Shown here: positions 1 to 8,719 of the stretch, in pieces | Numbering within the stretch: the stretch's first letter is position 1 | Layout: every line of letters starts with the position of its first letter | Source: JACPLA01 sp035291905 | GTDB lineage: Bacteria > Bacteroidota > Ignavibacteria > UBA10030 | Direction of reading: 5' to 3' | Assembly (NCBI GenBank): GCA_035291905.1 | Contig: DATDRF010000116.1 | Coordinates: 1-26,029, forward strand | DNA: 26,029 nt | The notes under the pieces: generated by a model | What the model was told of the DNA's origin: nothing | Database searches by the model: none | Seen by the model: the letters and a program-made list of their open reading frames with translations, nothing else | Program-made: the position numbers and the translations under genes

Positions 1-25
1 TGACCACATCGCCAAAGGAATAATC

Positions 26-1402
26 ATGAAGCCGTATGTAGCTCTCCTCCTTGTTTTCACCGTGCTTGCCCTCCTCCTGCAAGGATTCCAGTGTGCCTCT
101 TCGGAGTTTACAGGTGCAAAGCTGAAGATGACTCAAAAGAACTACAAGGAGGCAAAACGCCTGCTGGAAATCGAAGTCCAGAAGAACCCGGGAAACGATG
201 AAGCGTGGTATCTTCTCGGGGCACTTTCTGCCGAAGATCAGGAATACGCGAGAATGAATGAGGCTTTCGACAGCTCTCTCAAATTGTCTGATAAACATGC
301 CTCGGACATCCGGACGATTCGGTACAACCAATGGGGGATCCATCTTAATGTGGGCGTGAAGTGGCTGGAGCGCGCCACCCCGGAGTCCACCATGTACTTC
401 GATCAGGCGATCGACGAGTTCAGCAAGGCGGCGATTTCCAATCCCGATACGTCACTGACCTATCGCTATCTGGGGTATGCCTACAACAACAAGGCTGACT
501 ATGACAATGCAGTGAAATCGTTTGGCACTGCATGGGAAAAAGGGAAGGATGCTGAATCGTTGAAACGGTTGGCCCGGATTTATATCTTTCAAGGGGACAA
601 GCTGAAGAATGCCTTTGAAACCGAGAATGCCGACAACCTCAAAGCAGTTCGGAGCCTCGCGGAAGTGCGAAGAAATACCTCAAGAAATGACGTTATTTCC
701 GCTCTTGGAGCGCCGGACAACATCCGCAGGGGCGCTCGGGGCACAAAGAAGGAGACGCTGGTATACACGCGCTACAACTTGACGCTCGAAATGGACAATG
801 CCAAGGTTGTATCAAAGACTTTTTCCTCTCCCTACAGGCCGGCGATCGACTCGTCGAAGCAGAAGCTTGCCATGCAGCAATATAGCGAAGCCGTTGCCTT
901 GCTGCAGCAGGGGAAGAAAAACCTCCCGGACGACATAGAAGTTCTGAACATCCTTCTGCAGGCCTACGTTCAGTCCGACAGGATCAAAGAGGCTATTGGG
1001 GAATACGAGCAGGTGACGAAGGCCAATCCTGACAACAAGGTCAACCATTATATCCTTGGCGTCTTGTATCGGAGCGCTGGAGACTACAAAGCCGCTGTTG
1101 CGCAATTTGAAGAGGCGATAAAGCTCGATCCGGCGTACAGTGATGCCCTGTTTGACCTCGGCGCAACGTACTACAACTGGGGCGTTGAGATCATGCGGGC
1201 GGCGGACGAAAAAGGAGAGGCGACGCAGGAGCACAAGGAAAAATTCAAACAGGCACTCCCGTATATCGAGAGGGTCTCCCAGGAAAAGCCGGAAGATGTG
1301 CAGGTGTGGGAAACACTGGGAACCATCTATGCTCAGCTCGGAATGCAGGAGAAGGCGGTCAAGGCGTTCGACCAGGCCGATAAACTTCGGGCAGGCAAGT
1401 AA
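26..1402 (+). CDS. Exported TPR protein with an embedded BamE/SmpA-like module
   Basis: A 458-residue protein. Residues 1-22 are hydrophobic and look like a signal peptide ending before Cys23, but the bases of a lipobox are poor (GFQC), so lipoprotein status is doubtful. TPR-type helical pairs occur at about 28-190 and again at 275-455; the best repeats are near 340-375 and 425-455. Between the two blocks, residues about 212-267 do not look like TPR. They run NDVISALGAPDNI, then a charged loop, then LVYTRYNLTLEMDNAKVV, which resembles the SmpA/OmlA (BamE) fold. The start is supported by AAGGA 7 nt before the ATG. A role as a scaffold in the cell envelope is inferred from the domains only; no specific partner can be named. 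A hairpin follows the stop codon. Confidence 0.85.
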   Translation: MKPYVALLLVFTVLALLLQGFQCASSEFTGAKLKMTQKNYKEAKRLLEIEVQKNPGNDEAWYLLGALSAEDQEYARMNEAFDSSLKLSDKHASDIRTIRYNQWGIHLNVGVKWLERATPESTMYFDQAIDEFSKAAISNPDTSLTYRYLGYAYNNKADYDNAVKSFGTAWEKGKDAESLKRLARIYIFQGDKLKNAFETENADNLKAVRSLAEVRRNTSRNDVISALGAPDNIRRGARGTKKETLVYTRYNLTLEMDNAKVVSKTFSSPYRPAIDSSKQKLAMQQYSEAVALLQQGKKNLPDDIEVLNILLQAYVQSDRIKEAIGEYEQVTKANPDNKVNHYILGVLYRSAGDYKAAVAQFEEAIKLDPAYSDALFDLGATYYNWGVEIMRAADEKGEATQEHKEKFKQALPYIERVSQEKPEDVQVWETLGTIYAQLGMQEKAVKAFDQADKLRAGK

Positions 1403-1429
1403 TCCGTACACTCAACTGTCGAATCCCGA

Positions 1430-1456
1430 ATGCCCATCGCTTGCGATGGGCATTTT
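1430..1456 (+). terminator. Intrinsic terminator after the TPR gene
   Basis: A perfect 11-bp inverted repeat (ATGCCCATCGC / GCGATGGGCAT) with a 2-nt centre is followed by a short T run. It lies 28 nt after the TPR stop and 25 nt before the DUF3467 start, so DUF3467 probably has its own promoter or depends on read-through. The T tract is only four bases long, so efficiency may be moderate. Confidence 0.6.
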
Positions 1457-1480
1457 GGTCTTTGACGAAGGAAGAACATC

Positions 1481-1807
1481 ATGGCAGAACAGATCCAACA
1501 ACAGCAGATCAATATCGAGCTCGGAGAAAAGGAAGCGGAGGGGATCTATTCGAACCTGGCGATCATCACGCACTCGCCCGCTGAATTCGTAATAGATTTT
1601 ACGCGCGTCCTGCCGGGTGTTCCCAAGGCCAAGGTCCACGCTCGGATGATCATGACGCCGCAGCATACCAAGATGCTGCTCAACGCGATTCAGGACAACA
1701 TTGAGAAGTTTGAAAAGAAATTCGGAGAGATCAAGATTGCTGGCGAGGTGACCGGCGGTCAGGGTTTCGGATTCCAGTCCCCCGGGAAAGGGGAGAAGGT
1801 TCACTAG
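1481..1807 (+). CDS. DUF3467 family protein
   Basis: A 108-residue soluble protein whose middle (residues about 20-75: YSNLAIITHSPAEFVIDF, then LPGVPKAKVHARMIMTP) matches the DUF3467 family as I know it, a small protein common in Bacteroidota and relatives. The sequence suggests a beta-rich core followed by a helix with alternating Lys/Glu and a Gly-rich tail. No function is established for the family. The start has AAGGA about 10 nt upstream. Its stop lies 5 nt from the stop of the convergent hslU, with no terminator between them. Confidence 0.85.
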   Translation: MAEQIQQQQINIELGEKEAEGIYSNLAIITHSPAEFVIDFTRVLPGVPKAKVHARMIMTPQHTKMLLNAIQDNIEKFEKKFGEIKIAGEVTGGQGFGFQSPGKGEKVH

Positions 1808-1812
1808 GCAGG

Positions 1813-3192
1813 CTACAAAATGTAACGGCTGAGGTCCCTGTTCTTGACGATCGACCTCAGCTTTTCCTCGACCATTCCCTTCGTAATAACGACCTTCGCC
1901 GACTTGATCTCGTCGGGTGTGTCGAACAGAAGTTCCTCCAGCAGCGTCGTGAGAATCGTATGCAGCCTCCGGGCCCCGATATTCTCAACCTGTTCGTTCA
2001 CCTCGAAAGCGGTCCTGGCAACCTCCCGCACTGCCTCCATCTCAAATTCGAGGGTTACTCCTTCCGGCTCCAGCAACGCTGAGTACTGTTTCAACAGGGC
2101 GTTGTGCGGAAGTGTCAGTATCTTGACGAAATCCTCTTCGGTAAGGCTCTGAAGTTCCACGCGGATCGGAAAGCGCCCCTGGAGTTCGGGAATCAGATCG
2201 GATGGTTTTGTTATATGGAACGCTCCCGATGCTATGAAGAGAACATGGTCGGTTCGGACCATTCCGTACTTCGTGGTTACGTTCGAACCTTCCACGATCG
2301 GCAGCAGGTCGCGTTGTACTCCCTCGCGTGAGACATCGGGCCCACTGGTCTGACCCCTGGCGCTTGCAATTTTGTCGATCTCATCGATGAAGACGATCCC
2401 CGAATTCTCCATCCTCGTTATCGCTTCCTTTGTCACTTTCTCCATATCGATGAGTTTGACCGCCTCTTCCTGAGTGAGGATTTCCCGCGCTTCACGGACT
2501 GACATTTTTCGGATCTTGCTTTTCTTGGGGAGGATGTTGCCGAACATCTCCTGCATGTTGATTCCCATCTCTTCCAGGCTCACAGGGCCCATCACCTGCA
2601 TGAGAGGCATTTGCGGGGCGGGGATGTCGATTTCGATAACTCTGCTGTCCAGTTCTCCTGCGCGCAGCTTCTCACGGAATAGCAAGCGCGCTTTTCCTTC
2701 TTCTTCCGGATCGGCCTGGACCTCGGGAGGGGACATGCGCTGACTTCGGGGCAAGGGCGGAACCAGAATGTCCAGGATGCGTTCCTCGGCAAGCACCCTG
2801 GCCCGGTCCTCAACCTCAGCCGCCTGCTCAGCCTTCACCATGCTTACAGAGATCTCCATGAGATCCCGAATCATGGACTCAACATCGCGCCCAACGTATC
2901 CGACCTCGGTGAATTTCGAGGCCTCGACCTTTAAAAACGGGGCATTGGCGAGCTTCGCGAGACGGCGGGCTATCTCGGTTTTTCCCACGCCCGTCGGCCC
3001 GATCAGTATGATGTTGTTGGGCATGATCTCTTCGCGGAGGCCTTCCGGCACCTGGAGTCTGCGCCATCGATTGCGAAGCGCAATGGCCACGGAGTGTTTG
3101 GCATTCTGCTGCCCGATAATGTAGTTATCGAGTTGCTTGACGATCTGTCGGGGGGTCAGTTCGCGGGGTGGAAGTTTCGTTTGACGTGTCAA
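1813..3192 (-). CDS. hslU: HslU, ATPase subunit of the HslVU (ClpYQ) protease
   Basis: AAA+ unfoldase that forms a hexamer, unfolds substrates and feeds them into HslV in the cytoplasm. With the start chosen here it has 459 residues, normal for the family. It shows the N-terminal LTPRQIVKQLDNYIIGQ segment, Walker A GPTGVGKTE near 65-73, the pore motif GYVGRDVES, the intermediate (I) domain at about 110-230, Walker B VFIDEIDKI near 267, and the C-terminal DLSRYIL tail that docks into HslV. No ATG lies near the conserved N-terminus. TTG at 3192 is 10 nt after the hslV stop and gives a normal N-terminus. The longer reading from TTG at 3279 would overlap hslV by 77 nt and add residues not typical of HslU. 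Last gene of the DUF3109-rpoN-hslV-hslU operon. Confidence 0.93.
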   Translation of the reverse strand: MTRQTKLPPRELTPRQIVKQLDNYIIGQQNAKHSVAIALRNRWRRLQVPEGLREEIMPNNIILIGPTGVGKTEIARRLAKLANAPFLKVEASKFTEVGYVGRDVESMIRDLMEISVSMVKAEQAAEVEDRARVLAEERILDILVPPLPRSQRMSPPEVQADPEEEGKARLLFREKLRAGELDSRVIEIDIPAPQMPLMQVMGPVSLEEMGINMQEMFGNILPKKSKIRKMSVREAREILTQEEAVKLIDMEKVTKEAITRMENSGIVFIDEIDKIASARGQTSGPDVSREGVQRDLLPIVEGSNVTTKYGMVRTDHVLFIASGAFHITKPSDLIPELQGRFPIRVELQSLTEEDFVKILTLPHNALLKQYSALLEPEGVTLEFEMEAVREVARTAFEVNEQVENIGARRLHTILTTLLEELLFDTPDEIKSAKVVITKGMVEEKLRSIVKNRDLSRYIL

Positions 3193-3202
3193 TGGATAAA
3201 GC

Positions 3203-3742
3203 TCAGAGTTCTTCGATATGAATGTTCTTGTTCGTGTAGACGCATATCTCTGCGGCAACTTCGAGCGATTCGCGCACAATATCCTTCGCAGAATGCGTCG
3301 TGTGCTTTACCAGCATTCGCGCCGCTGAAAGTGCATACATTCCGCCCGAGCCCACCGCAACGATGCCGTCGTCGGGCTCGATGACATCACCGTTTCCCGA
3401 GATAATAAGAGCGTGGTCCTTGTCTACGACCGCCAGCATGGCCTCCAACTGGCGAAGGTACTTGTCGGTTCGCCACAGTTTTGCAAGCTCAACGGCCGAT
3501 CGGACCAATTGGCCCTGATGCTTTTCCAGCTGCTCCTCAAACCGATCAAGAAGGCTGAAAGCATCCGCCGCAGCTCCGGCAAAGCCGACAAGGACGGATT
3601 CCTTGAAGACCCTGCGGATCTTGTTCGATTGGTGTTTCATAATGGTCGAACCAAGAGTCACCTGACCGTCGCCGCCGAGGGCCGCCCTGCCGTCCCTTCG
3701 TAATCCGATAATCGTGGTTGCGTGGATCTGTGGCTTGTCCAT
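3203..3742 (-). CDS. hslV: HslV, peptidase subunit of the HslVU protease
   Basis: N-terminal threonine peptidase of the proteasome-like HslVU complex, 179 residues including a short propeptide (MDKPQIHA) that must be removed to expose the catalytic Thr (TTIIGLRRDG). Visible family features are GGDGQVTLG, Lys at mature positions 28 and 33, GFAGAAADAF, the WRTDKYLRQLEA segment, SGNGDV and GSGGMYA. The ATG at 3742 is 1 nt after the rpoN TGA. An in-frame upstream ATG at 3862 exists but lies inside rpoN and would add 40 residues before the active Thr, so it was rejected. The ribosome site lies within the purine-rich end of rpoN, which fits translational coupling. Confidence 0.95.
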   Translation of the reverse strand: MDKPQIHATTIIGLRRDGRAALGGDGQVTLGSTIMKHQSNKIRRVFKESVLVGFAGAAADAFSLLDRFEEQLEKHQGQLVRSAVELAKLWRTDKYLRQLEAMLAVVDKDHALIISGNGDVIEPDDGIVAVGSGGMYALSAARMLVKHTTHSAKDIVRESLEVAAEICVYTNKNIHIEEL

Positions 3743-3743
3743 G

Positions 3744-5186
3744 TCAGATTTTCTTTCGAAGTCGTGCAATGGGGAGGCCAAGCTGTTCGCGGTATTTTGC
3801 CACCGTGCGTCGGGCGAGCTTGATTCCCTCGTTCTGAAGAAGTTCCGCAATTTTGTCGTCATTGAGAGGCTGCTTCGGATCTTCCACCTCTATGATATCT
3901 CGTACCTTCTGCTTGACGGTCAGGTTTGACAGATCCTCGCCGTTTTCCGTCTCGATTGCGGATGTGAAGAAATGTTTCAATGAGAAAACGCCGAATTCCG
4001 TCTGGACGTATTTGCTGTTGACCACCCGGCTGATCGTGGAAATATCCACTGCCACGACTTCTGCCACATCCTTATAGATCATCGGCTTGAGGATTTCCCC
4101 CTCTTCGAACCATTGCCGTTGACGGTCAACAATGACGCGCATGACCTTCAGGAGCGTTTCGCGCCGTTGATGGATCGACGCAATGAACCACTTTGCCGCT
4201 TCGAATTTCTGTTTTATGAAATCCTTGGTTTCTTTTGAGGCTCTTTTCCCTTTTGGGGCGATGAGCTCACGATAGGCTCTGTTCAACCGGAGCGTGGGGA
4301 TTGTCCGGTCGTTAAGGCTTATAAGAAAGTCACCCTCCTCCTTTTCGACAATGAAATCAGGGGTCACATAATTTTCCTGTGCAGAAAACTCTCCCTCGCC
4401 TGGTTTTGGATTGAGGTGCTGTATAAGCTCCACCACCTTTCTCAGTGTTTCTGTGCCTACTCCCAATCGCTCGCCCAGAACGTCGTATCGCTTGAGCTTC
4501 AGGTCTTCAAATTGATGCTCGAGAATCCTGAGAGCGAGCTCGCGAAGGGAGTGATCGGTAACGCCCGACCTGATCTGTGCCACAAGGCATTCCTGCAGAG
4601 AGCGTGCGGCGATACCGGGCGGATCGAGCTGTTGAATGCGCCGCAGAACCTCTTCGGCCTTTAGATCCGGAATCTCGAGGCCGAAGCTTAAATTGAGGTC
4701 TTGCACGATAAGATGCAGCTCGCGTCGCAGGTAGCCGTCTTCGTCAACGTTCCCGATGATCTCTTCGGCGAGAAGAACGTCCGTGTCGTCCGCCTCGAGC
4801 ATGCGGAACTGCGCGAGAAGCCGTTCGGAGAGAGGTGGAGTCGAAGGAAGCGGTGCCTCGTACTCCTCGTCCCCGTTCGAAGAGTACTTCGCTTCGGGGC
4901 TCTTGTGCCCCTCTTGGTCATCGTTCAGATAGTCGTCGATCGTATAACCTTCGTCGGTGGACTCGTCAGTTTTCTCTTCCTCCTGAACATCGTCCTCGGG
5001 GGAATTCTCTTCGAGTCCAGGCTCAAGGTCTTCTTCTACCTCGAGCATGGGATTGATCTCCAATTCGGTCTTGATGCGCTGCTCGAGGGCAAGATTTGGA
5101 AGTTGGAGGAGTTTAAGGTACTGAACCTGCTGGGGAGTGAGTTTGAGGCCGAGACGAAGCTGCTGGGTGAGATTAAGAGTTGTCAC
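3744..5186 (-). CDS. rpoN: RNA polymerase sigma-54 factor RpoN
   Basis: Sigma-54 directs RNA polymerase to -24/-12 promoters and needs AAA+ activators. The 480-residue protein has the glutamine/leucine-rich activator-interacting region I (residues 1-50, LTQQLRLGLKLTPQQ, then KLLQLPNLALEQRI), the acidic region II (about 50-110), the core-binding domain (about 115-300), the DNA-binding region, and a clear RpoN box ARRTVAKYRE near 458 close to the C-terminus. The start is GTG at 5186, which overlaps the TGA of the upstream DUF3109 gene (GTGA), so the two are likely translationally coupled. No AAA+ activator gene is present in the window, and no convincing intergenic -24/-12 promoter was found. 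Placement directly before hslVU suggests co-transcription with the protease. Confidence 0.95.
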   Translation of the reverse strand: MTTLNLTQQLRLGLKLTPQQVQYLKLLQLPNLALEQRIKTELEINPMLEVEEDLEPGLEENSPEDDVQEEEKTDESTDEGYTIDDYLNDDQEGHKSPEAKYSSNGDEEYEAPLPSTPPLSERLLAQFRMLEADDTDVLLAEEIIGNVDEDGYLRRELHLIVQDLNLSFGLEIPDLKAEEVLRRIQQLDPPGIAARSLQECLVAQIRSGVTDHSLRELALRILEHQFEDLKLKRYDVLGERLGVGTETLRKVVELIQHLNPKPGEGEFSAQENYVTPDFIVEKEEGDFLISLNDRTIPTLRLNRAYRELIAPKGKRASKETKDFIKQKFEAAKWFIASIHQRRETLLKVMRVIVDRQRQWFEEGEILKPMIYKDVAEVVAVDISTISRVVNSKYVQTEFGVFSLKHFFTSAIETENGEDLSNLTVKQKVRDIIEVEDPKQPLNDDKIAELLQNEGIKLARRTVAKYREQLGLPIARLRKKI

Positions 5187-5797
5187 TCCGGTTCTCCCGA
5201 CGGCTCTCCGTCTGTTCTCAAGCGGCGACAGAGATCGATGAACTTCTTTACCCAGCTTTTGCCGTAAGCTCTTGCAAGCGGTTCGGCGGCAAAGTCGGAG
5301 AGGTAGGTCCCGGTGGCTGCCCCATGGTCATACGCGGGCTCGCAGTCAATCAGATATTCGAACCTGACCCTTTCCTGCTTACCCCGGTCGATTCGGATAG
5401 GAAAAAGGTGGCAGGAGAGCGGTTTTCGCCAGGCAATCTCCCCCTTGAGATAGGCGAATTCCAGAGCACATTTGGCGATTTCACCCTCCATAAACACGAA
5501 AACGCACGCCCGATGGTCGACGCATGTTGTGTGGTATCCGCCAGGCGATCCCTCAAAAACTCCATCCCGGGAAATTACCTCCCGATGCTCGGGGCTCAGG
5601 TAGCGCTCCACAGCGGGAAGGGCCTTCTGGAGCTCCTCAACTTCGGCGTCCAGAAGCGGTGCCCCCCGGCCGCCGGGGATGGTGCAACAAGCTCCTCTGC
5701 AACGTTTTACGTCGCATCGGAATCTCAACGAAGGAATCGTGGGATCGATGGCGATATCGGCCAATTCATACACAGGGTAGCTTTCCACTGAATCCAT
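5183..5797 (-). CDS. DUF3109 family cysteine-rich protein
   Basis: A 204-residue cysteine-rich protein resembling the DUF3109 family of Bacteroidota. Cys clusters are visible: CDVKRCRGACC near the N-terminus, CVDHRAC in the middle, then single Cys in AKCAL, SCHLF and IDCEP. Such spacing suggests metal or iron-sulfur binding, as proposed for related CxxxCxxCC proteins, but the role is unknown. The ATG at 5797 is chosen because the conserved part begins soon after. An upstream TTG at 5854 would only add 19 poorly conserved-looking residues and lies in front of a -10-like TATACT. First gene of the operon; its stop overlaps the rpoN GTG. Confidence 0.85.
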   Translation of the reverse strand: MDSVESYPVYELADIAIDPTIPSLRFRCDVKRCRGACCTIPGGRGAPLLDAEVEELQKALPAVERYLSPEHREVISRDGVFEGSPGGYHTTCVDHRACVFVFMEGEIAKCALEFAYLKGEIAWRKPLSCHLFPIRIDRGKQERVRFEYLIDCEPAYDHGAATGTYLSDFAAEPLARAYGKSWVKKFIDLCRRLRTDGEPSGEPE

Positions 5798-5803
5798 GGC
5801 TTC

Positions 5804-5809
5804 AGTATA
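5804..5809 (-). promoter_or_regulatory. Possible -10 element of the DUF3109-rpoN-hslVU operon
   Basis: TATACT on the minus strand, 6 nt before the ATG at 5797. The matching -35 region is weak (TTTCCT at 17 nt spacing). If real, transcription would start at or next to the ATG, giving a leaderless or nearly leaderless message. No Shine-Dalgarno sequence is visible before this ATG, which agrees with that reading. Confidence 0.3.
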
Positions 5810-5873
5810 GGGAAAAAATCCAAAAGAGGAAAGAATTTGCCCAAAATGATGCAACCCGTCGGGACGAGTGGAG

Positions 5874-5904
5874 ACAACCTTTCTTGGGTTTGAGCAGTCC
5901 TATA
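5874..5904 (+). promoter_or_regulatory. ECF-like promoter candidate for the DUF5916 gene
   Basis: ACAACCTTTC, with AAC at 5876-5878, is followed after exactly 17 nt by AGTCCTATA (5896-5904). This matches in layout the element before the ECF sigma operon at 8720-8750. An overlapping TATAAT at 5901-5906 could instead be a housekeeping -10, but I see no good -35 for it. The element lies about 65 nt before the ATG. Confidence 0.35.
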
Positions 5905-5968
5905 ATCGTTCTTATCATTTCCCCGAGAACGCACTGACGCCGAACAACGATCAGGATGGAGGCACCCT

Positions 5969-8626
5969 ATGAAGGCATCGGCTATTCTTCTTTTTGCAAT
6001 GGTATGTTTCTCGAATGTGGGAGGTGCACAGGACAATGCTCCGAAGACCAACGTCTCTGCAATTCACACTGTTGACCGAATCGAGATTGACGGGAATTTG
6101 ACAGAACCGCCATGGCAGGGTCCCGGTTTCTCCGAGTTTCGGCAAAGCGAGCCGAATCAAGGAGAAGCCCCCACAGAAAGGACCGAAGTGTGGGTTGCCT
6201 ACGACGATGCTGCGCTCTACGTTGCAGCAAGGATGTACGATTCCGCTCCGGATTCAATCATGCAAATACTCGGGCGTCGGGATGCATTCACAACAGCCGA
6301 CTGGTTCACGATCTATGTTGATCCATATCATGACGGCCGCAGTGGCTATTACTTCTCCCTGAGTGCTGCCGGAACAAAGACCGACGGTACTCTCTACAAC
6401 GATGACTGGAACGATGACTCCTGGGACGGTGTGTGGGAAGGGTCAACGCGTGTTGACGGCAAGGGATGGACTCTCGAAATACGAATCCCATTCTCGCAAC
6501 TCCGATTTCACCAAAAGGATGAATATGTATGGGGTGTGAATTTCAAGAGGGAGATCGGTCGCAAGAATGAGAGGGATTATCTTGTCTACACTCCCCGAAA
6601 CGGAAGCGGTTTTGTTTCCCGTTTTCCTGCTTTGACAAGCATCAACTCGATAACTCCCGCGCAGCAGGTGGAATTCCTGCCGTACGTCAACACCCGCGCT
6701 GAATATTTGCAGCATCAACAGGGTGATCCGTTCAACAGCGGATCGCGCTATCTTGCAGGTCTTGGCGCCGACATGAAAGTGGGATTGAGCAGTAACCTCA
6801 CCCTCGATGCAACAATCAATCCTGACTTCGGTCAGGTGGAGGTCGACCCGGCAGTTGTCAACCTCAGCGACGTGGAGACCTATTTTCAGGAGAAGCGGCC
6901 GTTCTTCATCGAAGGGGCGAACGTTTTTGAGTTTGGTTACGGAGGTTCAAACAACTTCTGGGGATTTAACTGGGGAAGCCCGACGCTCTTCTACAGCCGC
7001 CGCGTGGGACGGGCTCCGCAGGGAAGCATGCCCGGCTACGATTACGCCGCTCGTCCCCTTGGGACTCACATTCTTGGCGCGGGAAAGATAACCGGTCGTG
7101 TGTTCGATGATTGGAAGATCGGGGCCGTCCAGGCTGTCACGAAACGCGAATTTGCCAGCCTCCAGAGCACTGGGCTGCGATCTACCGTTGAGATCGAGCC
7201 GCTGACTTACTATGGAGTCGCCAGAGTACAGCGCGATTTCGACGCCGGCCGACAAGGGCTCGGATTCATGGCAACCTACACGAACCGTTTCTTCACGGAT
7301 CAGCGACTCAGTGACGAATTGAATAGCAACGCATTGGTGGCGGGTGTCGACGGGTGGACATTCCTTGATGAGGACAAGGCTTATGTCGTCACCGCCTGGG
7401 CATCAATGTCCAGGGTCGCGGGAACGAGAACCCGAATGACGGCACTGCAGCAGAATTCGATTCATTATTTCCAGCGGCCCGACGCCATACACTTCAGGCT
7501 TGACAGTTCCGCAACGTCGATGAGCGGGTTTGCCGGTCGCGTCATGCTCAACAAACAAAAAGGGCAGTTCTTCCTCAACACCGCAATTGGAACCATCGAT
7601 CCGCGTTATGATGTGAATGATCTGGGCTTCTTGTGGAGGACGAATCTCATCAACGGACACTTTGTTGCCGGCTATCAGTGGTCCGATCCCACCGCCTACT
7701 ATCGTTACCTTCGGTTTCAAGTGGCGACGTTCGGGAACCTCGACTATGACGGGAACAAAGTGTGGCACGGGTACTTTCACAATGGCTTTATCGAGTTTCC
7801 CAACTATTGGTCCTTTTATTGGGGATTTGCATACAATCCCGTCACCGTGGACAGCCGTCGCACGAGGGGCGGCCCTCTGATGATCCAGCTGCCCGGGAGA
7901 CAGTTCGATGGCGGATTCGAAACCGACAGCAGGAAACAGCTCGTATTTGAACTAAGCGGTTATTCCTACTTCAGGACAGACGAACCGAGCTGGGGAATCG
8001 ACGCAAATGTCGAGTGGAAACCGGCGCCAAACATCTCCCTTGAGATGGGGCCGTCGTTCGGGCGGGATCGGTCGCGTGCGCAGTATATCAAAGCTGTTGC
8101 GGACCCGAATGCCACGGCGACGTACGGCACGAGATATGTCTTCTCAACGCTCAATCAGGTCACAGTCAGCGCGAATATTCGTTTGAACTGGACCTTCTCT
8201 CCGCAGCTCAGTCTTCAATTGTTCATGCAGCCGCTTATCTCATCCGGCGATTATCACGAGTTCAAGGAACTCAAGCAGCCGAAGACATTCAATTTCCTGA
8301 AGTATGGAGAGGACGGCTCGACGGTTACCGAGACGCGGGACGGAAACGGAACGCTCACGTCATACACGTTTGATCCTGACGGGCCGGGGTCGTCGTCCTC
8401 ATTCGTCGTGTCGAATCCGGATTTCAATATTACGTCTGTCCGGGGGAATGCTGTTCTCCGTTGGGAATACCGCCCGGGCTCGATCCTCTACCTGGTCTGG
8501 ACACGCAGCAGTTCAGGATATCTCAACGACGGAACATTTCGTTTCAATCGTTCGGTCGACAGAATGCTCACGGCGACGACAGACAACATCCTGATGCTGA
8601 AGTTCACCTACTGGCTTTCCCTTTAG
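5969..8626 (+). CDS. CBM9-like/DUF5916 outer-membrane beta-barrel protein
   Basis: An 885-residue exported protein: a signal peptide (residues 1-20, ending GGAQ), then a beta-sandwich resembling carbohydrate-binding module family 9 (about 28-215; IDGNLTEPPW, then FTIYVDPYHDGRSGYYF), then a DUF5916-like region (LDATINPDFGQVEVDP, then ETYFQEKRPFFIEGA at about 275-320). The rest to the C-terminus is rich in alternating aromatic strands and ends in LKFTYWLSL, typical of an outer-membrane barrel with a terminal aromatic-hydrophobic strand. Proteins of this type are common in Bacteroidota and Gemmatimonadota; their substrate is not known, and the CBM9-like part does not prove carbohydrate binding. 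The ATG has GGAGG about 8 nt upstream. It is monocistronic, ending at a strong terminator. Confidence 0.9.
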   Translation: MKASAILLFAMVCFSNVGGAQDNAPKTNVSAIHTVDRIEIDGNLTEPPWQGPGFSEFRQSEPNQGEAPTERTEVWVAYDDAALYVAARMYDSAPDSIMQILGRRDAFTTADWFTIYVDPYHDGRSGYYFSLSAAGTKTDGTLYNDDWNDDSWDGVWEGSTRVDGKGWTLEIRIPFSQLRFHQKDEYVWGVNFKREIGRKNERDYLVYTPRNGSGFVSRFPALTSINSITPAQQVEFLPYVNTRAEYLQHQQGDPFNSGSRYLAGLGADMKVGLSSNLTLDATINPDFGQVEVDPAVVNLSDVETYFQEKRPFFIEGANVFEFGYGGSNNFWGFNWGSPTLFYSRRVGRAPQGSMPGYDYAARPLGTHILGAGKITGRVFDDWKIGAVQAVTKREFASLQSTGLRSTVEIEPLTYYGVARVQRDFDAGRQGLGFMATYTNRFFTDQRLSDELNSNALVAGVDGWTFLDEDKAYVVTAWASMSRVAGTRTRMTALQQNSIHYFQRPDAIHFRLDSSATSMSGFAGRVMLNKQKGQFFLNTAIGTIDPRYDVNDLGFLWRTNLINGHFVAGYQWSDPTAYYRYLRFQVATFGNLDYDGNKVWHGYFHNGFIEFPNYWSFYWGFAYNPVTVDSRRTRGGPLMIQLPGRQFDGGFETDSRKQLVFELSGYSYFRTDEPSWGIDANVEWKPAPNISLEMGPSFGRDRSRAQYIKAVADPNATATYGTRYVFSTLNQVTVSANIRLNWTFSPQLSLQLFMQPLISSGDYHEFKELKQPKTFNFLKYGEDGSTVTETRDGNGTLTSYTFDPDGPGSSSSFVVSNPDFNITSVRGNAVLRWEYRPGSILYLVWTRSSSGYLNDGTFRFNRSVDRMLTATTDNILMLKFTYWLSL

Positions 8627-8650
8627 AAGGGTCGAACTTCCCGAATTCCG

Positions 8651-8680
8651 GTCCCGCCCCCAAGGGGCGGGACTTTTTTT
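8651..8680 (+). terminator. Strong intrinsic terminator after the DUF5916 gene
   Basis: A perfect 10-bp GC-rich stem (GTCCCGCCCC / GGGGCGGGAC) with a CAA loop is followed by seven T. It lies 24 nt after the stop codon and separates this gene from the ECF sigma operon. Confidence 0.92.
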
Positions 8681-8719
8681 GCCCCGTTGCTTCTGGCTGT
8701 AATCCTCGCCAATTTCATG

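Noticed and set aside
48..110. Lipobox in the first TPR protein
   Set aside because: The residues before Cys23 are G-F-Q, which do not fit the usual L-(A/S)-(G/A)-C pattern, so lipoprotein status was not claimed.
812..1411. A 199-codon minus-strand frame opposite the TPR gene
   Set aside because: The plus-strand TPR protein is clear, with a ribosome site and repeats; the antisense frame shows none.
3193..3279. Longer HslU start at TTG 3279
   Set aside because: It overlaps hslV by 77 nt and adds residues not found at HslU N-termini.
7758..7780. TGGCACG followed by TTTC, resembling a sigma-54 promoter
   Set aside because: It lies within the DUF5916 coding region, spacing to a TTGC-type -12 is wrong, and no gene follows.
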